Source: Streptomyces platensis (lineage in GTDB: Bacteria > Actinomycetota > Actinomycetes > Streptomycetales > Streptomycetaceae). From it: DNA of 64,000 nt. Location of the stretch: positions 1,116,001-1,180,000 of the forward strand of contig NZ_CP023691.1 in NCBI RefSeq assembly GCF_008704855.1, given 5' to 3'. Shown piece by piece: positions 37,802 through 46,963 of this stretch. The notes beneath the pieces are model-generated. The model searched no databases, was not told the DNA's origin, and saw only the letters and a program-made list of their open reading frames with translations. The position numbers and the translations under genes were made by a program. Within the stretch, counting starts at the first letter, position 1. Each line of letters opens with the position of its first letter.

Positions 37802-39244
37802 TCATGCAGCCGAAGAGCGCGCAGGTTCGGCGCGGGGCGGCATCCACACCGCGGCAGCGAGGGAGGCGAGGAGGGTGATTACCGCTGACACCGTGAAGGC
37901 CAGGGCGTAGCCGGGGGCGCCCCCACGGGCCTCAGCGAGAGTGGTGAGCACGGCGATACCCAGTGCCGTGGCCACCTGGCGGGTCGTGTTGAGCAGCCCC
38001 GAGGCCAGCCCGGTCATCGAGGGGTCGATACCACCGGTGGCCGCCACGGTGATGGGGGTGAATGCCACACCGGCGCCGAGGCCGAACAGCAGCGAGGGCA
38101 GTGCGATGTCCATCAGGAACGCACTGTGGGCTCCGATGCCCGACAACCAGAGAAAGCCGGCAGCCGAGACGGCCGTTCCCACGGCAGCGGTGCGGCGGGT
38201 GCCCCAGCGCGGAGTGAGACGGCCGGACAGATGGGCACCGATCATCACGGCGAAGGCGGAGGGCAGAAAGCCGAATCCCGCCCGGGTGGGGCTGTAGTGG
38301 AGCACCTGTTGCAGGTAGAGCGCGAGCAGCACGGGGCTGGCGAGGTAGGCGACGCCCAGACCGAAGACGACGACGTTGGCGCTGCTGACCGAGCGGTTGG
38401 TGAAGATGCGCAGCGGCACGAGGGGGTCGCGCGCCCAACGCCCCTGGTGGACAAGGAAGAGCACGAGCAGCGTGACGGCTCCGGCCAGGCTGCCGAACGC
38501 GGCGTCGCGCGTGCCGGTTGCGCGCAGCGTCACGACACCGTGAACGAGGGCCGCGAGCCCGGCCGTCACCAGGAGCGCCCCGATCACATCGATGCGGCGG
38601 CGCGCCGGGGCCGATTCGGTGGCGGCTCGTCGGGGCAGCATCAGCCACCCGGTGACGGCAACGGCCAGACCGATGGGGACCTTGATCCCGAACACCCAGC
38701 GCCAACCGAACACATCGGTGAGAACCCCGCCCAGCACCGTTCCCGCGGCGGCGCCGACCGCCCCGACCATGCTCCACAGCCCCAGCGCGCGGGCACGTCG
38801 CACGGGATCGCCGTACGCCTGGTGCACGACGGTCAGCGTGGCGGGCATCAGCAGCGCCCCGCCGATGCCCTGAACGGCGCGGGCGGTCACCAACTGCGCC
38901 GGATCTGCGGCGAGTCCGGACCACAGATTGGCGACGGTGAAGACCACCAAGCCGGTCACCAGCAGCAGACGGGTGCCGAAGAGGTCGGCTAATCGGCCGC
39001 CGAGCAGCAGGAAGCCGGCGAAGGTCAGGGTGTAGGCGTTGACCACCCAGCCCAATTCGGCAGCTGTGAAGCCGAGTTCGGAGCCGATCGCGGGCAGCGC
39101 CACCGAGACGATCGTGGCGTCGAGGATGACCAGGAACATCGCACCGCAGGCGAGCAGCAGGAGCAGTCCCGGCGTCGCAGCCTTCGCGGGGCGCCGGGTC
39201 GTTCCGTTGCGGGGGTTCGCGTCCCTTTCCGTGCGCACGGACAC
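37802..39244 (-). CDS. MFS drug exporter, DHA2 family (14 TM)
   Basis: The 480-residue protein has 14 likely membrane segments, the DHA2 opening LVILDATIVSVALPAIGSELGF, motif A GGRLADLFGTRLLL and motif C GAAAGTVLGGVLTDVFGWRW. It should use the proton gradient to export drugs or toxic metabolites. GTG 39244 follows AAAGGAGGG. Codon 85 is TTA. The divergent TetR gene and an inverted repeat just upstream form a standard repressor-exporter pair. Confidence 0.95.
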   Translation of the reverse strand: MSVRTERDANPRNGTTRRPAKAATPGLLLLLACGAMFLVILDATIVSVALPAIGSELGFTAAELGWVVNAYTLTFAGFLLLGGRLADLFGTRLLLVTGLVVFTVANLWSGLAADPAQLVTARAVQGIGGALLMPATLTVVHQAYGDPVRRARALGLWSMVGAVGAAAGTVLGGVLTDVFGWRWVFGIKVPIGLAVAVTGWLMLPRRAATESAPARRRIDVIGALLVTAGLAALVHGVVTLRATGTRDAAFGSLAGAVTLLVLFLVHQGRWARDPLVPLRIFTNRSVSSANVVVFGLGVAYLASPVLLALYLQQVLHYSPTRAGFGFLPSAFAVMIGAHLSGRLTPRWGTRRTAAVGTAVSAAGFLWLSGIGAHSAFLMDIALPSLLFGLGAGVAFTPITVAATGGIDPSMTGLASGLLNTTRQVATALGIAVLTTLAEARGGAPGYALAFTVSAVITLLASLAAAVWMPPRAEPARSSAA

Positions 39245-39279
39245 AGCACTCCCTCCTTTCCACACAGAGAACCCGGAGA

Positions 39280-39301
39280 AGTTAGTAAGGCGACCCTAAC
39301 T
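39280..39301. promoter_or_regulatory. Probable TetR operator
   Basis: AGTTAG (39280-39285) and CTAACT (39296-39301) are exact reverse complements 10 nt apart, 36 bp upstream of the exporter start and 77 bp upstream of the TetR start. Confidence 0.6.
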
Positions 39302-39377
39302 CAATAGAGACCAATGGTCACTACGAAGCCTGGCGGGCCGTCACCGAACGTTCTCGGGGGTCGGTAAGGTCCGGAGC

Positions 39378-39965
39378 ATGACTCGTCCCGGCAAACGACC
39401 CGGCCCGCCCGCGCGGCTGAGCAGAGGCGCGATCGTGGCGGCCGCGCTCTCCTCCGGCGATCTGGAGTCGCTGTCCATGCGGGAGCTGGCGGCCCGGCTC
39501 GAGGTCTCGCACTCCGCCCTCTACCGCTGGGTTTCCGGGCGGGAGGGTGTCATCGACCTGATCAGCGAGACGGTCATCGACCGCATCATTCCCGCCGACG
39601 CACCGACACCCGACACGTGGCGCGAGTGGCTGGGACGCCTCGCCTGGGCCGCGCACGACGAGTTCCTGTCCATTCCCGGCTACGCCACCCGCATCTCCCG
39701 CCCCCACCGGCACACGCGCGGCTTCTTCACGATGCGGGATGCCGTCGTCGCCGCATTCCGTGCGGCCGGTGCGGACCCCGAGCTCGCCGAGCAGAGCTGG
39801 TACGTGTTCGGCACCGCGCTCGTCACCTGGCTCGGCGCCCAGGAACAGCGGCTCCTCGGCGACGCACCGCTCCGCTTCGACCTCTTCCTGGACAGCCTGC
39901 TGCGGGGACTACCGGCCCGGGAGACACCGGAGTACGGCACCAGGCCGGCCGCTGCCACCGACTAA
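39378..39965 (+). CDS. TetR-family repressor
   Basis: The 195-residue protein has an N-terminal helix-turn-helix (LSRGAIVAAALSSGDLESLSMRELAARLEVSHSALYRWVSGREGVIDLI) and a helical ligand-binding half of the TetR_C_1 kind. It probably represses itself and the divergent DHA2 exporter until a ligand binds. Its last four bases overlap the end of the convergent MFS gene. Confidence 0.95.
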   Translation: MTRPGKRPGPPARLSRGAIVAAALSSGDLESLSMRELAARLEVSHSALYRWVSGREGVIDLISETVIDRIIPADAPTPDTWREWLGRLAWAAHDEFLSIPGYATRISRPHRHTRGFFTMRDAVVAAFRAAGADPELAEQSWYVFGTALVTWLGAQEQRLLGDAPLRFDLFLDSLLRGLPARETPEYGTRPAAATD

Positions 39966-41212
39966 CGAGGGGCTGCACGGGCCGGGCCCTTGCCGGAATC
40001 GGTCGCGCCGCCTCCGGCCTCCAGGCGTGCGGGGGCGGCGTTACGGGGCCGCAGGAGGCCGGCCGTGGCGGCGGCGACCGCGCAGAATGCCACGGGCAGG
40101 AAGAACGTGAGGTGGAGCGGCATGAGCTGGGTCAGCGGGCCGATGATCGCGGGGCCGGCGAGCATGCCGACGTAGCCGAGGCCCGCGACGCGGGAGACGT
40201 TGGCGCCGGCGGCGTCCGGGTCGGCGTGGCCCGCGGCGCTGAAGAGCTGGGGGACGCAACCGGACAGTCCGGCTCCGAACAGTGTCCAGCCGATCAGGGT
40301 CAAGGGGATCGAGGAGGAGAGCGACGCCGCGGTCAGACCGAGTGCGGCAGCGGACGCCCCGTAGCGGAGCACGGCCACCGAGCCGAAACGCGCGGCCACC
40401 CGGTCGGTAAGCAGGCGGCCGATGGTCATGGCGGTGGAGAAGGCCCCGTAGGCGAGGGCGGCGGTGGCGGCCGGCGCCCCCAGGACGTTGCGCAGATGGA
40501 GCGTGCTCCAGTCATTGGCTACGCCTTCGCAGAGCATGACCATCAGCGCGAGAGTGGCGAGCCCCCAGATGCGCCTGGGAGTCCTGGTCCTGCGCCGGCC
40601 CTTCGCGGCAGCAGCGCCATCGGGGGTCTCAGGGGTCTCGGGGACATCGGTGCCGCCGGGCCCGAGCAGCGCAGGGGTTGCCACCACCGCAATCGCCAGC
40701 CCCAAAAGCGCCACCGTGCCGAGGTTCGCCACCGGACTCCAGCCCCAGCTGAGCATGCGGGCGCCGACCAGCGCGGCAAGGACGCCACCGATGGAGAAGG
40801 CGGCGTGGAAGGCGGACATGACGGGCCGTTGGTAGCCGCGCTCGACCTGGATGGCGTGGGCGTTCATGCTGACATCCAGGCAGCCGTTGCCGAGGCCGAG
40901 CACCAGCAGCGCGGCCCCCAGCGTCCAGGCGTTCGCCGCCCATCCCGGCAGGACCACACCGGCGCTGCACAGGGCCGCGCTGAGCGGTACGACCGTACGG
41001 GCGCCGAAGCGGTCGGTGAGGGGGCCGACGAGCTGCATACCGGCGAAGGCTCCGGCGCCGAGCAGCAGCAGGAGCCAGCCGAGTACGGCATGACTGATCC
41101 CTGCGCGGTGCTCGATATCGGGGATATGGACGATCCACATCCCCATCAGGAAGCCGTTCAGGACGAAGTAGGCGAAGGTGGCCAGGCGGCCGAGCCGCAG
41201 TGTTCTCTCCAC
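39962..41212 (-). CDS. MFS transporter, FucP/YbjJ-like 12-TM
   Basis: The 416-residue protein has about 12 membrane segments, including FVLNGFLMGMWIVHIPDIEHRAGISHAVLGWLLLLLGAGAFAGMQ and a mid-protein GLGNGCLDVSMNAHA motif typical of the YbjJ branch. Its substrate is unknown. GTG 41212 has no clear ribosome-binding site, so the message may be leaderless or start slightly elsewhere. It is divergent from a DeoR gene, with three TTCGAA sites between them. Confidence 0.9.
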   Translation of the reverse strand: MERTLRLGRLATFAYFVLNGFLMGMWIVHIPDIEHRAGISHAVLGWLLLLLGAGAFAGMQLVGPLTDRFGARTVVPLSAALCSAGVVLPGWAANAWTLGAALLVLGLGNGCLDVSMNAHAIQVERGYQRPVMSAFHAAFSIGGVLAALVGARMLSWGWSPVANLGTVALLGLAIAVVATPALLGPGGTDVPETPETPDGAAAAKGRRRTRTPRRIWGLATLALMVMLCEGVANDWSTLHLRNVLGAPAATAALAYGAFSTAMTIGRLLTDRVAARFGSVAVLRYGASAAALGLTAASLSSSIPLTLIGWTLFGAGLSGCVPQLFSAAGHADPDAAGANVSRVAGLGYVGMLAGPAIIGPLTQLMPLHLTFFLPVAFCAVAAATAGLLRPRNAAPARLEAGGGATDSGKGPARAAPR

Positions 41213-41214
41213 AC

Positions 41215-41261
41215 TTCGAACATAGCGAACAAGTTCAGCTTTCGAAAGCTTGCTATTCGAA
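41215..41261. promoter_or_regulatory. Triple TTCGAA operator candidate for the DeoR regulator
   Basis: The palindrome TTCGAA occurs at 41215-41220, 41241-41246 and 41256-41261 in the 73-bp space between the divergent MFS and DeoR starts. The middle copy extends to CTTTCGAAAG. The density and location suggest autoregulation and control of the transporter. Confidence 0.6.
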
Positions 41262-41285
41262 CGCGATCGATGTTCAATCTGGGTT

Positions 41286-42044
41286 ATGGCTGGCACAGAT
41301 CGACTGAGGCAGATCACTGAGGCGGTACGGGAGGCGGGCAGCATCGGCGTCGCGGAGCTGGCCGGGCTCACCGGCGCTTCCGAGATGACCATCCGCCGTG
41401 ACCTGGAAGTTCTGGCTTCCCAGGGGGTACTGGAGCGTTACCGCGGAGGCGCCAGGAGCCTGCTGCTGCGCGGCGAGGAACCGCCGTTCGCGCTGCGGGC
41501 CCAGGAGGGGACGGAGGTCAAGCGGCGCATTGCCGTCGAGGCCGCCCGGCTGGTAGCCGACGGAGAGTCCGTCGTCCTCGACAGCGGCACCACCTGCCTG
41601 GAAGTGGCCCGTGCGCTGGCCCACCGCCGGTTGACCGTCATGCCCCTCTCCCTGCACGCGGTGACCGCACTGACAGAGGCGCCACAGCTGACCCTGCTGG
41701 TACCCGGCGGCCGGCCCCGGCCGGGCGAACTGGCGCTGACCGGCCCCCTGACCCAGGCATCCCTGGCCGCCCTGCGCTTCGACACCGCGATCGTCGGCTG
41801 CTGCGGACTGAACGCCGAAAACGGCCTGACCGCCTACGACTTGGACGACGCCGCCGTCAAACGCGCCGCGATCGCCTCTTCCCGTCGCGTGATCGCCGTC
41901 GCGGAAGCCGCCAAACTCTCCCGCACCGCCCTCGCTTTCGTCGCCCCCGCCCCGGCCCTGCACGCCGTCGTCACCGATGACTCCGCACCGGACGACCAGG
42001 CCGACCACCTGAGCGCGGCGGGCGTCACCGTACGGAAGGTGTGA
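41286..42044 (+). CDS. DeoR/GlpR-family transcriptional regulator
   Basis: The 252-residue protein has the DeoR helix-turn-helix (LRQITEAVREAGSIGVAELAGLTGASEMTIRRDLEVL) and the C-terminal sugar-phosphate isomerase-like sensor (VLDSGTTCLEVARAL, VPGGRPRPGELALTGP, DDAAVKRAAIASSRRVI). Such proteins sense phosphorylated sugars. It lies 4 bp before a HAD phosphatase gene and is divergent from an MFS gene, a likely uptake-and-dephosphorylation set for one sugar-like compound. Confidence 0.94.
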   Translation: MAGTDRLRQITEAVREAGSIGVAELAGLTGASEMTIRRDLEVLASQGVLERYRGGARSLLLRGEEPPFALRAQEGTEVKRRIAVEAARLVADGESVVLDSGTTCLEVARALAHRRLTVMPLSLHAVTALTEAPQLTLLVPGGRPRPGELALTGPLTQASLAALRFDTAIVGCCGLNAENGLTAYDLDDAAVKRAAIASSRRVIAVAEAAKLSRTALAFVAPAPALHAVVTDDSAPDDQADHLSAAGVTVRKV

Positions 42045-42048
42045 CCAC

Positions 42049-42657
42049 ATGAGCACCGTGCTCTTCGACCTCTTCGGCGTCATCGCACGCCCCCAGTCCA
42101 CCGAAGGCAAGGACCGGCTGGTGCGGACGGCGGGCGTCTCCGCCGCGGCCTTCTGGGACGCCTACTGGGCGCTGCGCCCGCCGTACGACCGCGGCGAAAC
42201 ACATGGACCCGGCTACTGGCGCCAGGTGGCCGACTGCTTGGGCACTCACTTCGACGACCACCGGATCGCAGAGCTGATCGAGGCCGACATCGCCGGCTGG
42301 AGCGCCGTCGACGACACCATGGTGGCCCTCATCGAAGAGCTCGCGGCACAGGGTCGGCGCCTCGCACTGCTCTCCAACATCCCCGAGGAATTGGCGAGTT
42401 ACTACCTGGCACGCCATACCTGGCTCAACCACTTCCAGGTACGTGCCTTCTCCTGCCGCATCGGCCACGCCAAGCCCGAGCCGGACGCGTACCGGTGGTG
42501 CCAGCAGGCCCTGCGAGAGGAACCGGGCCGCATCCTCTTCGTCGACGACCGCCAGGACAACGTGCGGGCCGCCGAGGCGATCGGCATGCGCGGCCACCTC
42601 TTCACCACATCAGCCCGACTGCGGGAATGCCTCGCTCAGGAAGAGACCGCGCGCTGA
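42049..42657 (+). CDS. HAD-family hydrolase
   Basis: The 202-residue protein has motif I VLFDLFGVI, in which the second Asp of the usual DxD is Phe-Gly, as in haloacid dehalogenase/epoxide-hydrolase N-terminal types. Motif II is LLSNIP, Lys is in HAKPEPDAY and the acidic motif is LFVDDRQDN. It starts 4 bp after the DeoR stop, so it is surely in the same operon. The missing second Asp suggests a function other than a standard phosphatase. Confidence 0.9.
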   Translation: MSTVLFDLFGVIARPQSTEGKDRLVRTAGVSAAAFWDAYWALRPPYDRGETHGPGYWRQVADCLGTHFDDHRIAELIEADIAGWSAVDDTMVALIEELAAQGRRLALLSNIPEELASYYLARHTWLNHFQVRAFSCRIGHAKPEPDAYRWCQQALREEPGRILFVDDRQDNVRAAEAIGMRGHLFTTSARLRECLAQEETAR

Positions 42658-42729
42658 TACAGCTCACCCCCGAGAAGGTGGCTCGCGCCGCAACGCCCCC
42701 CGATGGACGGCGATGCCGGGCGCGTGCGG

Positions 42730-43644
42730 TCACTGCGGGCTGTCTTCGGCGTCAGCCCGGCGCAGGGCGGCGTCGGCATCCGCTCGCCCTCCAGCCCCGA
42801 GCAGACCCGTCGCTTCGAAGGAGGTACGGGCAGCCAGCCGTGGGAGTTCCCGGCGGGAGAAGTGTGTGACGACGATCGGCAGTGCGGCGCGCACCACCTG
42901 CACAGTACGGAGCCAGGCGGGCGCGTACACAGCGGTCGAGCGCCGTTCCACCGCAGTTGCCAACCGGTCGGCCACCCACTCCGGGCGGTAGACCTTTCTG
43001 GCCGGCGGCGGCATATGGGCACGGAGTTCGCGCAGCACGGAGTACTGGTCGGCATCCCGGACCATGTCGGTCTCGATCCAATTCAGATAGGCGATTCCCA
43101 CCCGGACGTGCTGCGCAGCGAGTTCGGCACGCAACGACTGTGTGAAGGATTCGACGCCGGCTTTGGAAGCGCAGTACGAACTCATCAGCGGAGCCGCACC
43201 GATGGACGCCAGTGAGGCCACCTGAAGAAAGTATCCGCGAGTGGACAGCAGGTCCGGCAAGAAAGAGCGAGCGGTAATCGCGCTGCCGATCAAATTGACC
43301 TCGATCACCCGGCGCCATGTCATCGGATCGGATTCCGCGAACGGCCCGCCTTCGGCGATTCCCGCGTTCGCCACGACGACACTCGCCTCCCCCAGCCGTT
43401 CGCGAACCGCCTCCGCCACCCGGGCCATGGCCCCGTCCTGAGTGACATCGACGCTCCACCAATGCACTTCGGTCGGCAAGGAGGACGCCACCCGGCGAAG
43501 GGCATCCCCGTCATGATCGAGCAGGGCGAGATGGGCCCCCCGTCGAGCCAGCTCCCAAGCCAGCGCATTCCCCACCCCGCGAGCGGCCCCGGTCACCACA
43601 GCAGTGCGCCCATAAAGAGAATGCGCTCTCCGGCAGCGGGCCAT
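42730..43644 (-). CDS. Short-chain dehydrogenase/reductase
   Basis: The 304-residue protein has the NAD(P) motif TGAARGVG, NAG (VVVANAGIAEGG), a Ser region and the YxxxK active site in SSYCASKAG. A C-terminal tail of about 60 residues after the core includes ARKVYRPEWVADRLATAVERR. It should be an oxidoreductase of unknown substrate. GAGGAG just upstream supports ATG 43644. Confidence 0.93.
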   Translation of the reverse strand: MARCRRAHSLYGRTAVVTGAARGVGNALAWELARRGAHLALLDHDGDALRRVASSLPTEVHWWSVDVTQDGAMARVAEAVRERLGEASVVVANAGIAEGGPFAESDPMTWRRVIEVNLIGSAITARSFLPDLLSTRGYFLQVASLASIGAAPLMSSYCASKAGVESFTQSLRAELAAQHVRVGIAYLNWIETDMVRDADQYSVLRELRAHMPPPARKVYRPEWVADRLATAVERRSTAVYAPAWLRTVQVVRAALPIVVTHFSRRELPRLAARTSFEATGLLGAGGRADADAALRRADAEDSPQ

Positions 43645-44002
43645 CACGCACTCCTCACGACGACGGAATCCTCGGAGGCCGGCACAGACCTCTCCGGACG
43701 ACCGGCAGCACCTTTTCTCACCGTAGAAGCGAGCGAACCCGACCGCGCGCCGGCCCCAGCGGACTTCTTGCCCTCTCGCCCGCACGGCGTTCCCCCGCAC
43801 ACCCATAAACGGATCGGCGCCGCAATGGAACGGCCGTCGGCTGTTCGGGTGAAGGTGGCCATGCCAGAGATGCGTAGGTGCAGGTTCGGGCAGCAACCAT
43901 GAGGGGGCTTGAGTTTTGCGCGCTGTGGTGGCCGGCCGACGGACAGCGTTCGGCGATACGTGAGGAGGGTGCGGTGTCCGCTTCCACTTCCGTTCGGTAC
44001 CG
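43645..44002. other. Gene-free divergent spacer
   Basis: These 358 bases lie between the dehydrogenase start and the DUF998 gene. Frames on both strands look like shadows. No inverted repeat stands out. Confidence 0.4.
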
Positions 44003-44755
44003 GTGAGGCTGCGGCCGGCGCGGGGGACGGCTTCGGCAGGGCTGCTGCTGACGGCGTCGCTGGTTTACAACGACTGGGTGCTCCAGTTCTTCCTGCCCAC
44101 GGGGCTGCACCAGCGCGACTCCTACGTCAGCGAGCTCTTCGCTGCCGACCAGCCCTACCGGCTCCTGTTCAGCCTGGTGGAGATCTCCTGCGCGGTGCTG
44201 GTGGCGACAGGCGGAGCCCTCGCCTGGAGCATTCTGCCCGGGGGCCGATCCTCGGCCGGGGGCGCGGCCACCGTAGCCTTCGGGATGTTCTCCATCGCCG
44301 ACGTGCTGCTGCCACTGCACTGCGCACCCTCGGTGGAACGCGGCTGCCCGGAAGGCAGCCCCTGGCACACCACAACCAGCGGCATGGTTCACTTCGCCCT
44401 GTTCGCCTCTATGGCGCTCTTCATCATCGCCTCCCGACACGGCCACCCGCCCTTGGAACTCGTGCGCCGCTGGGGACCGTGGCTCCTGGCGGTCTCCATG
44501 ACGGCCGCAATCCTTACGGTCGGCCCCTTCTTCGGACACCCGGGCGGCCATGGCCTGGCCCAGCGCATCCATCTGACCTCCGTCGGAGCGTGGTTTGCGG
44601 TCTTGGCCGTGGCGATTTTCCGTTACGGGCGGCTCCCGCAAAGCAGACCACAGCACCCTGGGCATGGGCGACGACGCCCCGCTTCCTCTTCCGCCCGTGT
44701 CACATCTCGTCAAGCTGTCCCGTCCAAGGGGGCAACAGCAACCACGAGCCCATAG
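44003..44755 (+). CDS. DUF998-family membrane protein
   Basis: The 250-residue protein has about six membrane segments with the family's YVSELFAADQPYRLLFSLVE and a conserved loop LPLHCAPSVERGCPEGSPWHTTTSGMVHF that holds two Cys and two His outside or at the membrane face. The function of the family is unknown. The last 40 residues are low-complexity. An AhpD-like gene follows 9 bp later on the same strand. Confidence 0.88.
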   Translation: MRLRPARGTASAGLLLTASLVYNDWVLQFFLPTGLHQRDSYVSELFAADQPYRLLFSLVEISCAVLVATGGALAWSILPGGRSSAGGAATVAFGMFSIADVLLPLHCAPSVERGCPEGSPWHTTTSGMVHFALFASMALFIIASRHGHPPLELVRRWGPWLLAVSMTAAILTVGPFFGHPGGHGLAQRIHLTSVGAWFAVLAVAIFRYGRLPQSRPQHPGHGRRRPASSSARVTSRQAVPSKGATATTSP

Positions 44756-44764
44756 GAGTGCAGC

Positions 44765-45238
44765 ATGACTGCTCGGTTGAACCTCATGGCCAGCCCGGTC
44801 GCCGCCAAGACCATGAAGCACATGATCGCCGCGGGCAAGGCGCTCGCGGACTCCACGCTGCCGTTCGCGACACAGGAACTGGTGAAGCTCCGCGCCAGTC
44901 AGATCAATGGCTGCGCCGGCTGCATCGACATGCACACCAAGGAAGCCGCCGCCGGAGGCGAGACCTCGGTGCGCCTCAACCTGGTCGCGGCCTGGCGGGA
45001 GGCCACGGTGTTCAGCGAAGCCGAGCGCGCCGCCCTGGAGCTGACCGAGCAGGGCACCCGTATCGCCGACGCGGCCGGTGGCGTCACGGACGAGGCGTGG
45101 GCGAACGCCGCCAAGTACTACGACGAGGAACAGCTCGCCGCCCTGGTGTGCGCCATCGCCCTCATCAACGCCTTCAACCGGGGGAACGTCATCACCCAGC
45201 AGCCCGCCGGGGACTACCAGGTGGGCCAGTTCGGATAG
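44765..45238 (+). CDS. AhpD-like carboxymuconolactone decarboxylase-family protein
   Basis: The 157-residue protein has the AhpD core ELVKLRASQINGCAGCIDMHTKEA, with the redox CxxC and the downstream His. Relatives with this motif act as alkylhydroperoxidases or thiol-disulfide partners. It is cytoplasmic and probably cotranscribed with the DUF998 membrane protein gene. Confidence 0.93.
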   Translation: MTARLNLMASPVAAKTMKHMIAAGKALADSTLPFATQELVKLRASQINGCAGCIDMHTKEAAAGGETSVRLNLVAAWREATVFSEAERAALELTEQGTRIADAAGGVTDEAWANAAKYYDEEQLAALVCAIALINAFNRGNVITQQPAGDYQVGQFG

Positions 45239-45255
45239 CGAGGAGCGGCCGGCCG

Positions 45256-45930
45256 CTACTGGGCCGCCGAGCGTGGGGCGATGTGGGGTGGTGCGACGAT
45301 TCCCGGGGTGAGCAGGGGGTCCGGTTCGGGGGCGCCCCAGGAAGGGTGCAGGGGGAGGACGCCGGCCCACACCGGCAGCTCCGCGTCAGGGCTGTCGCCA
45401 TCGTCGGGGGGACCGGTGCGTACCTTTACCGATGCCTCATCCAGGGAGAGTGCGAGCAGGGCGGTGGCGGCCAGTTCCTTGCGGCTGGGGCGACGGGCGT
45501 AGTCCCACTGGCCGGGTGTGGCCTGCTCGGTGAGGCAGCGCAGCCCTTCGAGTTTCTCGTCCGGGTCGGTGACCGGGCGGGGGACGCCGAAGACCATGGC
45601 GCTGCGGTAATTGACGCCGTGCTCGAAGACCGAGCGGGCCAGTACCAGTCCGTCGACGTGGGTGACGGTGACGCACACGGCGGCCCCCGGGGACGCGACC
45701 AGGCTGCGGCTGGCGACGGAGCCGTGGAAGTAGAGCGTGCTGCCGTCCGAGCCGTAGACCGTGGGCACGACCATCAGAGTGCCGTCCACGCTCACCCCGA
45801 GGTGGCAGACGAAGCCTGCTGCCAGGATCGCGTCCAGGTCGGCACGGTCGAGGCTGCCCTGTTCGCGAAGACGGCGGTGGCGTGTGCGCTCGGTCTCCGG
45901 CAGCGGCCGGTCGTGCGGGGGTGGCGGCAT
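45256..45930 (-). CDS. Pyridoxamine 5'-phosphate oxidase-like flavin split-barrel protein
   Basis: The 224-residue protein has the FMN split-barrel pattern FVCHLGVSVDGTLMVVPTVYG, LYFHGSVASRS and CVTVTHVDGLVLARSVFEHGVNYRSAMVFG. This branch, annotated as nitroimidazole-resistance-like, may bind FMN or F420. It is clearly paralogous to 54385-55050. ATG 45930 is the start. Confidence 0.92.
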   Translation of the reverse strand: MPPPPHDRPLPETERTRHRRLREQGSLDRADLDAILAAGFVCHLGVSVDGTLMVVPTVYGSDGSTLYFHGSVASRSLVASPGAAVCVTVTHVDGLVLARSVFEHGVNYRSAMVFGVPRPVTDPDEKLEGLRCLTEQATPGQWDYARRPSRKELAATALLALSLDEASVKVRTGPPDDGDSPDAELPVWAGVLPLHPSWGAPEPDPLLTPGIVAPPHIAPRSAAQ

Positions 45931-46058
45931 GGCTGTCCTTGGGTGTGGCGACTGCGTGCCGGTGCCGGGGGCTGAGCCGTAGCTGGTAGTGGAACGGGCG
46001 TAGTTGAGGGGTGAGCCCGGAAGCTTCCCCGGAGCCTACTGATTACATCCGCATGCGG

Positions 46059-46088
46059 CTAGGTACCTTTCTAATTCCGTTGACCTAG
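46059..46088. promoter_or_regulatory. Inverted repeat upstream of the flavin split-barrel gene
   Basis: CTAGGT (46059-46064) and ACCTAG (46083-46088) are exact reverse complements 18 nt apart, about 130 bp upstream of the start at 45930. It may be an operator; support is weak. Confidence 0.3.
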
Positions 46089-46124
46089 GCTCCCTTGGCA
46101 ACGAATTCCGTAGCTCGATCTCGA

Positions 46125-46772
46125 TCAGTCGTCCTGGTGCGGTCGGCTCCAGGCGGTCAGGACCTCATCGGTGGTCGTGACGGTGGCGACCAGGGCGAGC
46201 GTGTGGCGGATCACCGCAGGGGTGTAGTCGGCAGGTACGCCCGCGATGGCGTCTGCGGGTACGACGGCCGTGTAGCCGAGGTTCACGGCATCGAAGACGG
46301 CGTTGGGAATGGCCACATTCGCCGACACTCCGGCGATGATCAGGGTCCGGCACCCGAAGTTGCGCAGCAGTGCGTCCACGTCGGTGCCGGCGATCGGCGA
46401 GAGGCCGTGCAGCCTGCGCACCACCAAGTCGTCGCCGGAGACAGGTATCGGGTCGGCGATACAGACCGCGGCGGATCCGGTGAGCTGTTGGACGGGCAGT
46501 CGTTCGGCCGCCTTGAACAGGCGGGCGTTGTGGCTGCTGCCGCGGCCGTCGGGGCGGCGTTCGGCGACTGCGTGCAGCACCTGGACGCCGGCCTCGTGGG
46601 CGGCCGCCACCAGGCGGGCGACGTTCGCCAGCGCCCCCGACTCGCGGGCCGCGTCGGCGAGTTCGGGCAGAGCGCTGTCAGGGCCGACCACCCCGCGCTG
46701 GCATTCGACGGTGAGCAGTACCGTCGCGGCCGGGTCCAGTTGACCCATGAGCCGTGCAGTGTCCGAAGGCAT
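46125..46772 (-). CDS. Isochorismatase-fold protein lacking the usual catalytic residues
   Basis: The 215-residue protein has the cysteine-hydrolase/isochorismatase fold: LLTVECQRGVVG, SPIAGTDVDALLRNFGCRTLIIAGVSANVAIPNAVFDAVNLGYTAVVPADA. The first-motif Asp is Glu, the Lys four residues before the conserved Ser is Leu, and the Cys position in GVSANVAI is Ala. A nicotinamidase-type reaction is therefore unlikely. It could follow a cysteine-free mechanism or be a non-catalytic member. GAGGGA close upstream supports ATG 46772. Confidence 0.85.
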   Translation of the reverse strand: MPSDTARLMGQLDPAATVLLTVECQRGVVGPDSALPELADAARESGALANVARLVAAAHEAGVQVLHAVAERRPDGRGSSHNARLFKAAERLPVQQLTGSAAVCIADPIPVSGDDLVVRRLHGLSPIAGTDVDALLRNFGCRTLIIAGVSANVAIPNAVFDAVNLGYTAVVPADAIAGVPADYTPAVIRHTLALVATVTTTDEVLTAWSRPHQDD

Positions 46773-46963
46773 CGCATCCCTCTCTGGCGGGCCTGGTCCC
46801 CGTGGGTCGGGCGAGCCCCTTAAAGGCCGCCCGAGGCTAGCGGCCATTGCGTACATCAGGAAGAGCCCGCATGCTTTCTGACACACAGTCAGATAACTCA
46901 GAGATGGCGCCGGGTGACCGGGACCGTGCCGCATGAGCGGCGCACGGCGGAAGGTGATGACGG

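Noticed and set aside
39617..41320. 567-codon plus-strand ORF opposite the MFS gene
   Set aside because: It is antisense to a clear 12-TM transporter and lacks domains.
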